8,990 nt of DNA. It comes from JBBDWJ01 sp040902925 (lineage in GTDB: Bacteria; Acidobacteriota; Terriglobia; Bryobacterales; UBA6623). How positions within the stretch are numbered: the first letter of the stretch is position 1; each line of letters starts with the position of its first letter. The DNA lies in the NCBI GenBank assembly GCA_040902925.1, contig JBBDWJ010000029.1, positions 1 through 8,990 of the forward strand, written 5' to 3'. The translations under genes and the position numbers were made by a program. The notes beneath the pieces were generated by a model. It had not been told where the DNA came from. It saw only the letters and a list, made by a program, of their open reading frames with translations, and ran no database searches. This document shows, in pieces, positions 1-6,645 of the stretch.

Positions 1-47
1 AAAAACGGTTATTGTCCCCCTGCCACTACTGGTACTCGTGCCGGTCC

Positions 48-3000
48 TCACTCCCGCGTAACCGCCTCATCGGTATTCAAAATCAAGCTCGCCACCGCGG
101 TATACGCCGCCACCTCGCGGGGATCGAGCTTCGCGCTCCGCGCCGCCTCACCCTCGCTCAACAGTCCCTTGGCCGACTCGCGGTCTTTCCGGTAAGCATC
201 GCGGAATTTTTGAAACGTCTCGGCGAGCACCGCAAGCTCCAGAGGCCCCGGCGGTCTGCCCGTAACCAACCGGAACCCGTAGGTGACGCGATCACCGCTC
301 GCTTGGCCGCCTTCTTCCATCATGCGCTCGGCCAGCTTGCGGCTCGCTTCGACATAGGTGACATCATTCATCAGCGTCAGCGCCTGCAAAGGAGTATTAG
401 TGCGCGCGCGCTGCACGCGGCAGGTTTCGCGGTCGGCCGCGTCGAACACCATCATCGACGGCGGCGGCACCGTGCGCCTCCAATAGCTATAAAGACTGCG
501 GCGGTAGAGCGCTTCGCCCGAGTCGCGCTGGTACTCGCCGCTCGAAACTTCGCTCCATAAACCCGGCGGCTGATACGGCTTCACCGGCGGCCCGCCCATT
601 TCCTCGTTCAACAGGCCGGCCGCCGCCAGCGCTTGATCGCGAATCGCTTCGGCGGGCAGACGAAACCGCGAGCCGCGGGCCAGCAGCCGGTTTTCCGGAT
701 CGCGCTCGACCAGCTCAGGGCGCGTCTTCGACGACTGCCGGTAAGTCGCGCTCAGCAGCATCGTTTTCAGGATGTGCTTGACGTCCCAGCCGCTGTCCAT
801 GAACTCGACAGCTAGCCAATCGAGCAGTTCGGGATGCGAAGACCGTTCGCCCTGCGACCCAAAGTCATCGACCGTCTTGACGAGCCCGGTTCCGAAAAGC
901 ATCTGCCAGAAGCGATTGACCGTGACCCGCGCCGTTAGCGGATTGGCGCGGTCGACAAGCCATCGCGCCAGGCTCAGTCGATTGTTTTCGCCGCGCGGCC
1001 GGCTGTCTTCGCCATGAAAATCGAGCGGCGGCAGCGCTTGCGGCACTCCCGGCTCGACCAGCTCGCCCGGCATGTCGTATGCGCCGCGGCGCAGCAGATG
1101 CGTCGGCTTGTCTTCGCTCTCCGCCATCACCATCACGGTCGGGATCGTTTCTTCGAAAAGCCCCCGGCGTTCACGCGCCATGTCGAGCACGGCCCGCGCG
1201 CGCTGCACGTCTTTGGGCGCGCTCAAATCGAGATAGGCGTGGCGCAGCTTATGGGACTGGCTTCTCGAGCGCTTCGCCTCATCCATGGCCGCGATTTCGT
1301 CCACTCGCTCCGCCACGGCCACGATGCCAACTTCTTCCTCGCTGAGCGCGCGCTGGTAGATCCGCAATTCATCCAGACGGCCCTCGATGCTCGCGCGTCC
1401 GCCGCCCGCGCCCACCCGGAACGGCGTCGAATACGGAATCGGCCATTTCAGGTCGTCCCACTCGACGTCGAATTCCCACCGTTCGCCATCCACGTAGATT
1501 CGCGTGCCCGCCGCGCTCGGCCGCTCGCCGGTGTAAGTCACCGCGACGTGCTGCCAGCGATTCGCCGGGAGCAATTTTTTCGTCACGACGCGCATGCTCA
1601 GGTCCGTATAGCGCATCGTCAACTCGAAGCGCAGCTTGCCGCCGGAGAGAAACAGTCCAACGCCTTGCGGATCTTTGGCGTCTTCCATGCGATTGAGAAT
1701 CGCGCCGTCCGCCGATTCCGGGAACAGCCAAAACGAAAAACTAAACGGGTCGTTGTAGCTGAACCCGGCCACATCGCCGGCCTCGGCGTAACGGCCCCCG
1801 CCCAGCGCAGCCGCGGTGTCGAATCGGCCTTCCGCCAGCTCGACCTTGCGAGGCCCTGGCTCGGCCGCGCCGGGCCGGCCGCCATTCTTGGACGAACCTT
1901 TTTTCTTCGCGGGCTTTTTCGGCTCGACGAATTCGAGCTTCTCGCGATCGAACGCAGCGTGATACGCGATGCCGTCGCTCAAGCCCCACTCGACGGGCTT
2001 GCCCGAGCGCTTCAATTCCGCGGCCCATTCCGCCACGCCGGCCTCGATGCCGGCATCGAAGCTCCGCAGGCGCGCCTCGGCGTCCGCGACTTCGCGTTGC
2101 AACTCGTCGAGCTTCTGCTGCTGCTCGGCGGTCGGCGCCTGGATCGTCGGCTCGTCGTTTCCGAAGTTGTAGACCAGGCCGCGTTCGGGAATGTTGTCGA
2201 AATACGCGAACAGTTGGTAGAACTCGCGCTGCGTCAGAGGATCGTACTTGTGGTCGTGACAGCGCGCGCAGCCCGTTGTGAGTCCAAGCCAAACCGTCGA
2301 GGTCGTCGCCACGCGATCGGCGGCGTATTCGGCGAGATACTCTTCCTCGACACTGCCCCCTTCGGCGGTCGTGCGATGGTTGCGGTTGAAGGCGGTGGCG
2401 ATCTTTTGGTCGCGCGTCGCGTTCGGCAGCATGTCGCCGGCGATCTGCTCGATCGTAAACTCATCGAACGGTTGGTTGCGGTTGAACGCCCGCACCACCC
2501 AGTCGCGCCACGGCCACATCGTGCGCACGCCGTCGGTCTGGTAGCCGTTGGTGTCGGAGTATCGCGCCGCATCGAGCCACCACAGCGCCATTTGCTCGCC
2601 GTAGTGCGGCGACGAGAGCATCTGGTCGACAACCTTCTCGTAAGCGCCGGGCGAGGCATCCACGACAAAGGCCTCAACGGCAGCGGGCTCGGGCGGCAAA
2701 CCGGTCAGGTCAAGCGACAAGCGCCGGATCAGCGTCCTGCGTTCGGCTTCCTCGGATGGCTCCAAACCTTCTTTGTCGAGCCGCGCCATCACGAAGCCGT
2801 CAATCGCATTGGCGGCCCAATCGGGCCGGCTCACTTCCGGCAGCTCGGGCCGGCTCGGCGCCGTGAACGACCAATGCTGCGACCACGGCGCGCCCGCGGC
2901 GACCCACTGCCGCAAAATCTCGATCTCTTTCTCGGGCAGTTTGTCGTGCCCCATGTAGCCGGGCGGCATGCGCCGGACAGGGTCGTTGGTCGTGACGCGT

Positions 3001-3278
3001 TCCAGCAGCGCGCTGGCCGCCGTATCACCCGGCACGATGGCGAAGCCGCCGCTCGTGAGTTTGGCGAACGCTCCCTCTTTGGTATCCAGGCGGAAACTCG
3101 CCTGCCGGGCGTCCGCATCAGGACCGTGGCAGGTAAAGCAGCGTTCCGAAAGAATCGGACGCACCAGACGGTCATAGTCGACCGCAGGGGACGCGGCGGC
3201 AGTCGCGGGAACCGTGCCGGGAAGCGCTCCCAGCGCGGTCAATACGAACACCAGCAAAAGGAGGCGGCTGAGTTTCAT
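48..3278 (-). CDS. Secreted PSCyt1-DUF1549-LamG-DUF1553 multi-domain cytochrome protein
   Basis: This is a 1076-residue exported protein of the large family common in Planctomycetes and Acidobacteria; its biochemical role is not established. The chosen start gives a clear signal peptide (MKLSRLLLLVFVLTALGALP, then an Ala-rich cleavage zone near residue 29). The reading frame stays open upstream to 3524, but that stretch has no signal-peptide or domain character. No good Shine-Dalgarno precedes the chosen ATG. Domains in order: a PSCyt1 cytochrome c-like part with heme motif CFTCH (residues 47-51); a DUF1549/PSCyt2 part at about 155-370 with a second motif CARCH (337-341) followed by DHKYDP; a Glu/Gln-rich probable coiled coil at about 382-420; a Lys/Gly-rich linker (453-480); a LamG/concanavalin-like domain at about 485-655; and DUF1553 at about 765-1045. 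Two CxxCH motifs suggest two covalent hemes. Relatives are often followed by a DUF1501 gene; only 47 bases remain beyond the stop, so that cannot be seen here. Confidence 0.93.
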   Translation of the reverse strand: MKLSRLLLLVFVLTALGALPGTVPATAAASPAVDYDRLVRPILSERCFTCHGPDADARQASFRLDTKEGAFAKLTSGGFAIVPGDTAASALLERVTTNDPVRRMPPGYMGHDKLPEKEIEILRQWVAAGAPWSQHWSFTAPSRPELPEVSRPDWAANAIDGFVMARLDKEGLEPSEEAERRTLIRRLSLDLTGLPPEPAAVEAFVVDASPGAYEKVVDQMLSSPHYGEQMALWWLDAARYSDTNGYQTDGVRTMWPWRDWVVRAFNRNQPFDEFTIEQIAGDMLPNATRDQKIATAFNRNHRTTAEGGSVEEEYLAEYAADRVATTSTVWLGLTTGCARCHDHKYDPLTQREFYQLFAYFDNIPERGLVYNFGNDEPTIQAPTAEQQQKLDELQREVADAEARLRSFDAGIEAGVAEWAAELKRSGKPVEWGLSDGIAYHAAFDREKLEFVEPKKPAKKKGSSKNGGRPGAAEPGPRKVELAEGRFDTAAALGGGRYAEAGDVAGFSYNDPFSFSFWLFPESADGAILNRMEDAKDPQGVGLFLSGGKLRFELTMRYTDLSMRVVTKKLLPANRWQHVAVTYTGERPSAAGTRIYVDGERWEFDVEWDDLKWPIPYSTPFRVGAGGGRASIEGRLDELRIYQRALSEEEVGIVAVAERVDEIAAMDEAKRSRSQSHKLRHAYLDLSAPKDVQRARAVLDMARERRGLFEETIPTVMVMAESEDKPTHLLRRGAYDMPGELVEPGVPQALPPLDFHGEDSRPRGENNRLSLARWLVDRANPLTARVTVNRFWQMLFGTGLVKTVDDFGSQGERSSHPELLDWLAVEFMDSGWDVKHILKTMLLSATYRQSSKTRPELVERDPENRLLARGSRFRLPAEAIRDQALAAAGLLNEEMGGPPVKPYQPPGLWSEVSSGEYQRDSGEALYRRSLYSYWRRTVPPPSMMVFDAADRETCRVQRARTNTPLQALTLMNDVTYVEASRKLAERMMEEGGQASGDRVTYGFRLVTGRPPGPLELAVLAETFQKFRDAYRKDRESAKGLLSEGEAARSAKLDPREVAAYTAVASLILNTDEAVTRE

Positions 3279-3342
3279 GGGATCGTTAACAGTTAGAATG
3301 CCACGATCAGCCAACCACACGCTAGGTGGAGCGTCTTCGATC

Positions 3343-3459
3343 CTACTTCGCAAAGAAGAAATTTCCCGCCCGGGGAAACCCGGGATTTGCCAATTTGAGG
3401 GCCTGCCCGCCCGGGGAACCCGTGTAAAGATAGGCACGCCCGGCGACAAACTCGGGCTC
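3343..3459 (-). pseudogene. Possible FG-GAP-like beta-propeller remnant (38 codons)
   Basis: One minus-strand frame reads EPEFVAGRAYLYTGSPGG, then about 20 further residues ending FFFAK and a stop at 3343. The stretch GRAYLYTGSPGG resembles the blade edge of FG-GAP/integrin-alpha repeats, which often read G-x-x-Y-x-Y-x-G-S-x-G-G. No start codon or further blade is visible upstream, so at most this is the degraded tail of a lost gene. Chance resemblance in a GC-rich frame is quite possible. Confidence 0.15.
3365..3418. repeat. 13-base direct repeat with CCCGGG hairpin
   Basis: CCCGCCCGGGGAA occurs at 3365-3377 and again at 3406-3418, with starts 41 bases apart. The first copy runs into a perfect hairpin: CCCGGG (3369-3374), loop GAAA (3375-3378), CCCGGG (3379-3384). 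Read on the minus strand, the hairpin is followed within about 15 bases by a T-rich run (ATTTCTTCTTT), so it could contribute to termination downstream of the oxidoreductase, about 200 bases after that gene's stop. No clean U-tract directly follows the stem, so that role is weak. Confidence 0.5.
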
Positions 3460-3578
3460 CCTGGAGTGCCCCCTGAGTGATTCGCGCAGCCCGCCGACGC
3501 CGCAGCCGCAGCCACCATCGCCAAAAGGGGCCGCCCATTGAGGAACGGACCATCTCGGCGGTCCCAACCGCGACGCGC

Positions 3579-4853
3579 TCAAGCTCCCTGTGGAGTCGCC
3601 CAATGCGTGCGGTAGGCCCGCTTCACAAGCGCATTGGCGCCGGCATCGGAAGGAATCGTCTCCGACTCCTGGTCGAAATGAACCGTGCGGCCGGTTCGCG
3701 CCACGATGTTGGCCAGGTGGCAGTGCAGCGCCGACAAATGCCCGACGCCGATATCGGCATTGGGCAGCTTGCGTGAGCGCATGCATTCGACAAAGTTGCG
3801 AATGTGCTGGCCGGCCTCATCATTGGCGTCGTTATGCTCAACCAGCTTCCCCTCGCCGTCGAAGAGTTTATAACCCCAGCGGCCGCCGTTCCAGCGCCCG
3901 ATCTGAACGCTGGCGTCGGCGCCATAGATCGCCACGCCGTTGTCCTGGCCATCCATACCGTAGGGATTCCAGATCCGCATCTCCCAGATCAACGCCTGGC
4001 CGCCGTAGTCGAACGTGACGTTCATCGTGTCGGGCGTCTGCTGATCGTCGTCGAAGAAATACTTGCCGCCCATGCCGCTCGCCGTGTTCGGATAGTTCTG
4101 CCCCAGCGCCCAGCGCGCGATGTCGAGCTGATGGGCCCCGTCGTTGCCCGCGTCGCCCGTTCCAAAATGCCAATGCCAGTGCCACTTGTAGTGAAAACGG
4201 TTTTCGTTGAACGGAATCCACGGCGCCGCGCCCAGCCACAACTCGTAATCGACCCCCTCGGGAACCTCGGAATCGGCCTTGTGGCCGATGTTGTCGCGGA
4301 GCTGAACGTTCCACGCCTTGGCCATCAGAATCTTGCCGATCTTGCCCGACTGCGCGAGCTCGATTCCGGCAATCGTCGAGGGACGGCTGCGCGACTGCGT
4401 GCCCACCTGCACGATCCGTTGATTGCGACGCGCCGCCTCGACCATCAGCCGCCCTTCGCGGATGTTGTGCGAAGCGGGCTTCTCCACGTAGACGTCCTTA
4501 CCCGCGTCGCACGCCAGAATCGTCGCCGGGGCATGCCAGTGGTCGGGCGTCGCGATCACGACCGCGTCGACGTCTTTGGCGTCAAACAGCCGCCGCATAT
4601 CGGTGACGTTGGCGGCCTTCGTTTTACCCGCGCGCTCGATCACCTTGTTCGCCCGTTCGAGCGACGCCTGGTCCGCGTCGCACAGATACGTGATGTTCAC
4701 ATCCGGCTGCTGGGCGAATCCTCCGGTCAGGCCACGGCCGCGGCCGCCGACGCCGATCATTCCCACATTGACCTTATCGTTAGCCGCAACCGCCCGCATG
4801 CGGCTCAGCGCCACGCCCGCCGCGGCGGCTCCCAAAAAATACCGTCGGTTCAT
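3579..4853 (-). CDS. Tat-exported Gfo/Idh/MocA family oxidoreductase
   Basis: This is a 424-residue NAD(P)-dependent oxidoreductase of the Gfo/Idh/MocA family; relatives act on sugars, inositols or other polyols, and the substrate here is unknown. The N-terminus (MNRRYFLGAAAAGVALS) is a twin-arginine signal with the RR pair at residues 3-4, which predicts folded export to the periplasm. The Rossmann fold starts at about 28 with the dinucleotide-binding turn GVGGRG (34-39). EKPAS (124-128) carries the family's catalytic-type lysine K125. The C-terminal half has the KWHWHWHFGTGDAGNDGAH stretch (223-241) typical of the acidobacterial/planctomycete subgroup, with H241 and D244 near the expected active site. 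An AGGAG ribosome binding site 8 bases upstream fixes the start. Length is normal for the exported members. It is transcribed away from the serine hydrolase gene and lies 300 bases upstream of the cytochrome-family gene; such genes often co-occur. Confidence 0.95.
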   Translation of the reverse strand: MNRRYFLGAAAAGVALSRMRAVAANDKVNVGMIGVGGRGRGLTGGFAQQPDVNITYLCDADQASLERANKVIERAGKTKAANVTDMRRLFDAKDVDAVVIATPDHWHAPATILACDAGKDVYVEKPASHNIREGRLMVEAARRNQRIVQVGTQSRSRPSTIAGIELAQSGKIGKILMAKAWNVQLRDNIGHKADSEVPEGVDYELWLGAAPWIPFNENRFHYKWHWHWHFGTGDAGNDGAHQLDIARWALGQNYPNTASGMGGKYFFDDDQQTPDTMNVTFDYGGQALIWEMRIWNPYGMDGQDNGVAIYGADASVQIGRWNGGRWGYKLFDGEGKLVEHNDANDEAGQHIRNFVECMRSRKLPNADIGVGHLSALHCHLANIVARTGRTVHFDQESETIPSDAGANALVKRAYRTHWATPQGA

Positions 4854-5062
4854 CGCAACTACTCCTATGATGCCTGTAGCGTGATTCCTTGAAGCGCGGG
4901 AACTCCGGGATCAGAAGAAACCAGGAACCCGGCCCAACCGCAACCATATCACACCCCGCCGGCCGGATCGAAAACAGCGTCTTAGGAACCCCACGGGTCG
5001 CTGTGCGGTTCCCTTTCGCGCCCGCGCGGCTTACCCTATTCGGAACGGAGCGTCCAAACCAA
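4854..5062. promoter_or_regulatory. Divergent intergenic region, oxidoreductase / serine hydrolase
   Basis: These 209 bases lie between two start codons pointing in opposite directions, so promoters for both genes should be here. I see no convincing -35/-10 pair on either strand. A possible hairpin pairs GGAACC (4985-4990) with GGTTCC (5007-5012), reinforced inside by CAC/GTG; it would sit in the hydrolase leader. The plus frame is open from 4889, but that stretch has a composition unlike a signal peptide and is treated as non-coding. Confidence 0.55.
4862..4866 (-). promoter_or_regulatory. Ribosome binding site of the oxidoreductase gene
   Basis: AGGAG is read on the minus strand, 8 bases before the ATG at 4853. 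It supports the start that yields the twin-arginine signal. Confidence 0.75.
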
Positions 5063-6268
5063 ATGCCTCGCCGCCCGCAACAAACCCTGCTCAAAACACT
5101 TGCCCGATGGCTATGCGCCTGCCTGCCGGCGCTCGCCGCCATGGCCGCCGGCCACGAGGCCCGCATCCAGCGCATCGAAAACGGCATAGTGGCCCGGGAA
5201 GGGGTAGTCCAGCAAGGGGCAGCGCCGGCGGAAGCCGGCCCGAAAACGATCGCCGCGCGCATGCGCCATTACCACGTGCCCGGCGTCAGCGTCGCCGTGA
5301 TCGATGGAGGAGAAATCGCCTGGGCAAAAGGGTACGGCCTCACCGCGGCCGGAGCTTCCAGTCCCGTCACCACGGACACGCTATTCCAGGCCGCCTCGAT
5401 CAGCAAGCCGGTAACCGCCATGGCGGCATTGCACATGGCGCGCTACGGCAACTTCGGGCTCGACCAGGACGTCAACGCCAAACTGCAGTCCTGGAAGGTT
5501 CCCGAAAACGCCTTCACAAAAATCAAGCCGGTCACCCTGCGCGGCATTCTCACCCATTCGGCCGGGTTGACCGTACACGGCTTCCGCGGCTACGCGCCGG
5601 GCGAGGATGTCCCCACCCTTCTTGAAGTGCTCGACGGCGCGGGGCCCGCGAATTCCGCCGCTATCCGGGTAGACAGCGAGCCGGGCAGCGCTGTGCGTTA
5701 TTCGGGCGGCGGTTACACGGTCCTGCAGCAGCTCATGATCGACACGTTTGGGAAGCCCTTTCCCGAGCTGATGAGCATCATCATCCTGCGGCAGGCGGGC
5801 ATGGCGAACAGCACCTTCGAGCAGCCGCTGCCCGAGGCCCGGGCCGCTCAGGCAGCGACCGGCCATGGCCGCGATGGCCGACCGGTCGCGGGAAACTGGC
5901 ACACCTACCCGGAGATGGCGGCCGCCGGCTTGTGGACCACGCCCAGCGACCTGGCGCGCTTCGCCATCGCACTCCAAAAGGCCTGGAAGGGCGAGTCCGA
6001 CAGAATTCTTACGCAAAAGCTGGCCGCCGAGATGCTTTCGAAGCAGTTTAAGGGCTCCGGCCTGGGCGTCGGGCTCAGCGGAGAGGGCAAGACGGCCTTC
6101 TTCGCCCACGGCGGCGGAAACGAGGGGTTCCGCTGTTTCCTGGCGGCGGGTGTCGCCAACGGCCAGGGCGCCGTCATCATGACCAACTCCGACAACGGCG
6201 ACGCCCTGGCCCGGGAACTGCTGCGCGCCATCGCCGCCGAATACGATTGGCCCCAGTACCGCGACTGA
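5063..6268 (+). CDS. Secreted serine hydrolase, class C beta-lactamase-like / esterase family
   Basis: This is a 401-residue protein of the beta-lactamase-related serine hydrolase superfamily (AmpC/EstB/D-aminopeptidase-like), which includes esterases and peptidases as well as lactamases. The start at 5063 gives a basic N-terminus (RRPQQTLLK) and a hydrophobic core (LARWLCACLPALAAMAAG), a plausible Sec signal; a modest GGAG lies 12 bases upstream. An ATG at 4889 would add 58 residues of non-signal sequence and is less likely. The mature domain begins at about 60. The nucleophile motif SxxK is S112-I-S-K115 in the context FQAASISKPV. The second motif reads Y213-S-G215, followed by GGY, where class C enzymes have Y-x-N. 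The third motif, equivalent to KTG, is H349-G-G-G352. The absence of both the Asn and the Lys-Thr-Gly points to an esterase or peptidase rather than an antibiotic-resistance enzyme. Length matches the family. Confidence 0.92.
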   Translation: MPRRPQQTLLKTLARWLCACLPALAAMAAGHEARIQRIENGIVAREGVVQQGAAPAEAGPKTIAARMRHYHVPGVSVAVIDGGEIAWAKGYGLTAAGASSPVTTDTLFQAASISKPVTAMAALHMARYGNFGLDQDVNAKLQSWKVPENAFTKIKPVTLRGILTHSAGLTVHGFRGYAPGEDVPTLLEVLDGAGPANSAAIRVDSEPGSAVRYSGGGYTVLQQLMIDTFGKPFPELMSIIILRQAGMANSTFEQPLPEARAAQAATGHGRDGRPVAGNWHTYPEMAAAGLWTTPSDLARFAIALQKAWKGESDRILTQKLAAEMLSKQFKGSGLGVGLSGEGKTAFFAHGGGNEGFRCFLAAGVANGQGAVIMTNSDNGDALARELLRAIAAEYDWPQYRD

Positions 6269-6277
6269 CGCAGCGTT

Positions 6278-6311
6278 GGAACCACAGATGCACACAGAGG
6301 AACACAGATGA
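6278..6311 (+). repeat. Left arm of 34-base inverted repeat pair
   Basis: This arm starts GGAACCACAGATG and continues with ACAC/GATG words. It matches the reverse complement of 6598-6631 at 29 of 34 positions by eye. It begins nine bases after the hydrolase stop. Words of the type ACCACAGATGAACACAGATG recur as intergenic repeats in several bacterial phyla, so this is probably a member of a dispersed family. Confidence 0.75.
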
Positions 6312-6552
6312 CGGAATGGCACTCAGGACCGGCGCCCAACAACACGACGACAATGCTAAGCCAGACCCCAGGCCAGCGAACCTGATTCCACAAACCCGCC
6401 CACGAACCGGGCTCCAGGAACCAGACCCCGTGAAAAGGCTTCACCGATCCCGGCCCTAGACTCCCAGCCGCAAACGCTCAACCCAGCGCGCCTCAACCCC
6501 AAGCACCCGGGCAGTCTGCATTCAGCCCTCCGCAAACCCAAGCCTCAGCGGT

Positions 6553-6582
6553 ATTCAAACCCAAGCCGCAGCATTCAAACCC
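6553..6582. repeat. ATTCAAACCC words spaced 20 bases apart
   Basis: ATTCAAACCC occurs at 6553-6562 and 6573-6582. Related words lie nearby: ATTCAGCCC at about 6520, GCAAACCCAAGCC at about 6532, and GGTATTCA just before the right arm of the inverted repeat. The pattern looks like decayed tandem duplication, not a binding array. Confidence 0.4.
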
Positions 6583-6597
6583 CGGCCTTAAAGGTAT

Positions 6598-6631
6598 TCA
6601 TCCGTGTTCACCCGTGTTCATCTGTGGTTCC
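6598..6631 (-). repeat. Right arm of 34-base inverted repeat pair
   Basis: On the minus strand this reads GGAACCACAGATGAACAC and then GGGTGAACACGGATGA, the inverted partner of 6278-6311 with five mismatches. The internal TGAACAC unit is itself repeated. It ends 15 bases before the sigma factor stop codon. The two arms enclose 286 bases with no transposase, so this is at most a small non-autonomous repeat unit. Confidence 0.75.
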
Positions 6632-6645
6632 AGCCCCCCGCGGGG

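Larger units (their letters stand above)
3279..3578. other. Intergenic region between cytochrome-family gene and oxidoreductase
   Basis: This 300-base stretch separates two genes on the minus strand and carries no convincing complete gene. It holds a 13-base direct repeat, a short perfect hairpin and a possible 38-codon gene remnant, each listed separately. The sequence just before the cytochrome gene (about 3280-3310) is relatively AT-rich and is where its promoter would be expected, but I see no good -35/-10 pair. The gap argues against tight translational coupling of the two genes, though they could still share a transcript. Confidence 0.7.
6269..6645. other. Convergent intergenic region with repeats
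   Basis: The serine hydrolase and the sigma factor converge on these 377 bases. No credible gene is present; the open frames lack domain-like sequence. The region is bounded by a 34-base imperfect inverted repeat pair and contains short repeated words near its right end. A 5-base stem (GTGAA/TTCAC, 6430-6444) and the palindrome CCCCGCGGGG (6636-6645), which abuts the sigma factor stop codon, are the only hairpin-like elements. Neither is followed by a T-run, so I do not call a terminator. Confidence 0.7.

Noticed and set aside
71..81. CGGTATTCAAA shared with the repeat region at 6549-6559
   Set aside because: The left copy lies within the coding sequence for the conserved LILNTDE tail, so an 11-base match is most likely coincidence.
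1014..3296. Very long plus-strand open frame antisense to the cytochrome-family gene
   Set aside because: It is the GC-rich shadow of a gene with signal peptide, heme motifs and recognisable domains. The antisense translation is Arg/His-rich with no domain pattern.
3279..3524. 82-residue N-terminal extension of the cytochrome-family protein
   Set aside because: The extension would bury the signal peptide inside the protein and has no domain or signal character.
3804..4892. Long plus-strand open frame antisense to the oxidoreductase
   Set aside because: It is a shadow of the Gfo/Idh/MocA gene; the translation is compositionally odd and has no ribosome binding site or motif.
5381..6322. Minus-strand open frame antisense to the serine hydrolase
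   Set aside because: It is a shadow frame; the plus strand has all three active-site motif positions and a signal peptide.
6636..6645. CCCCGCGGGG palindrome at the sigma factor stop as a terminator
   Set aside because: There is no loop and no T-run on either side; GC-rich palindromes of this size arise by chance here.
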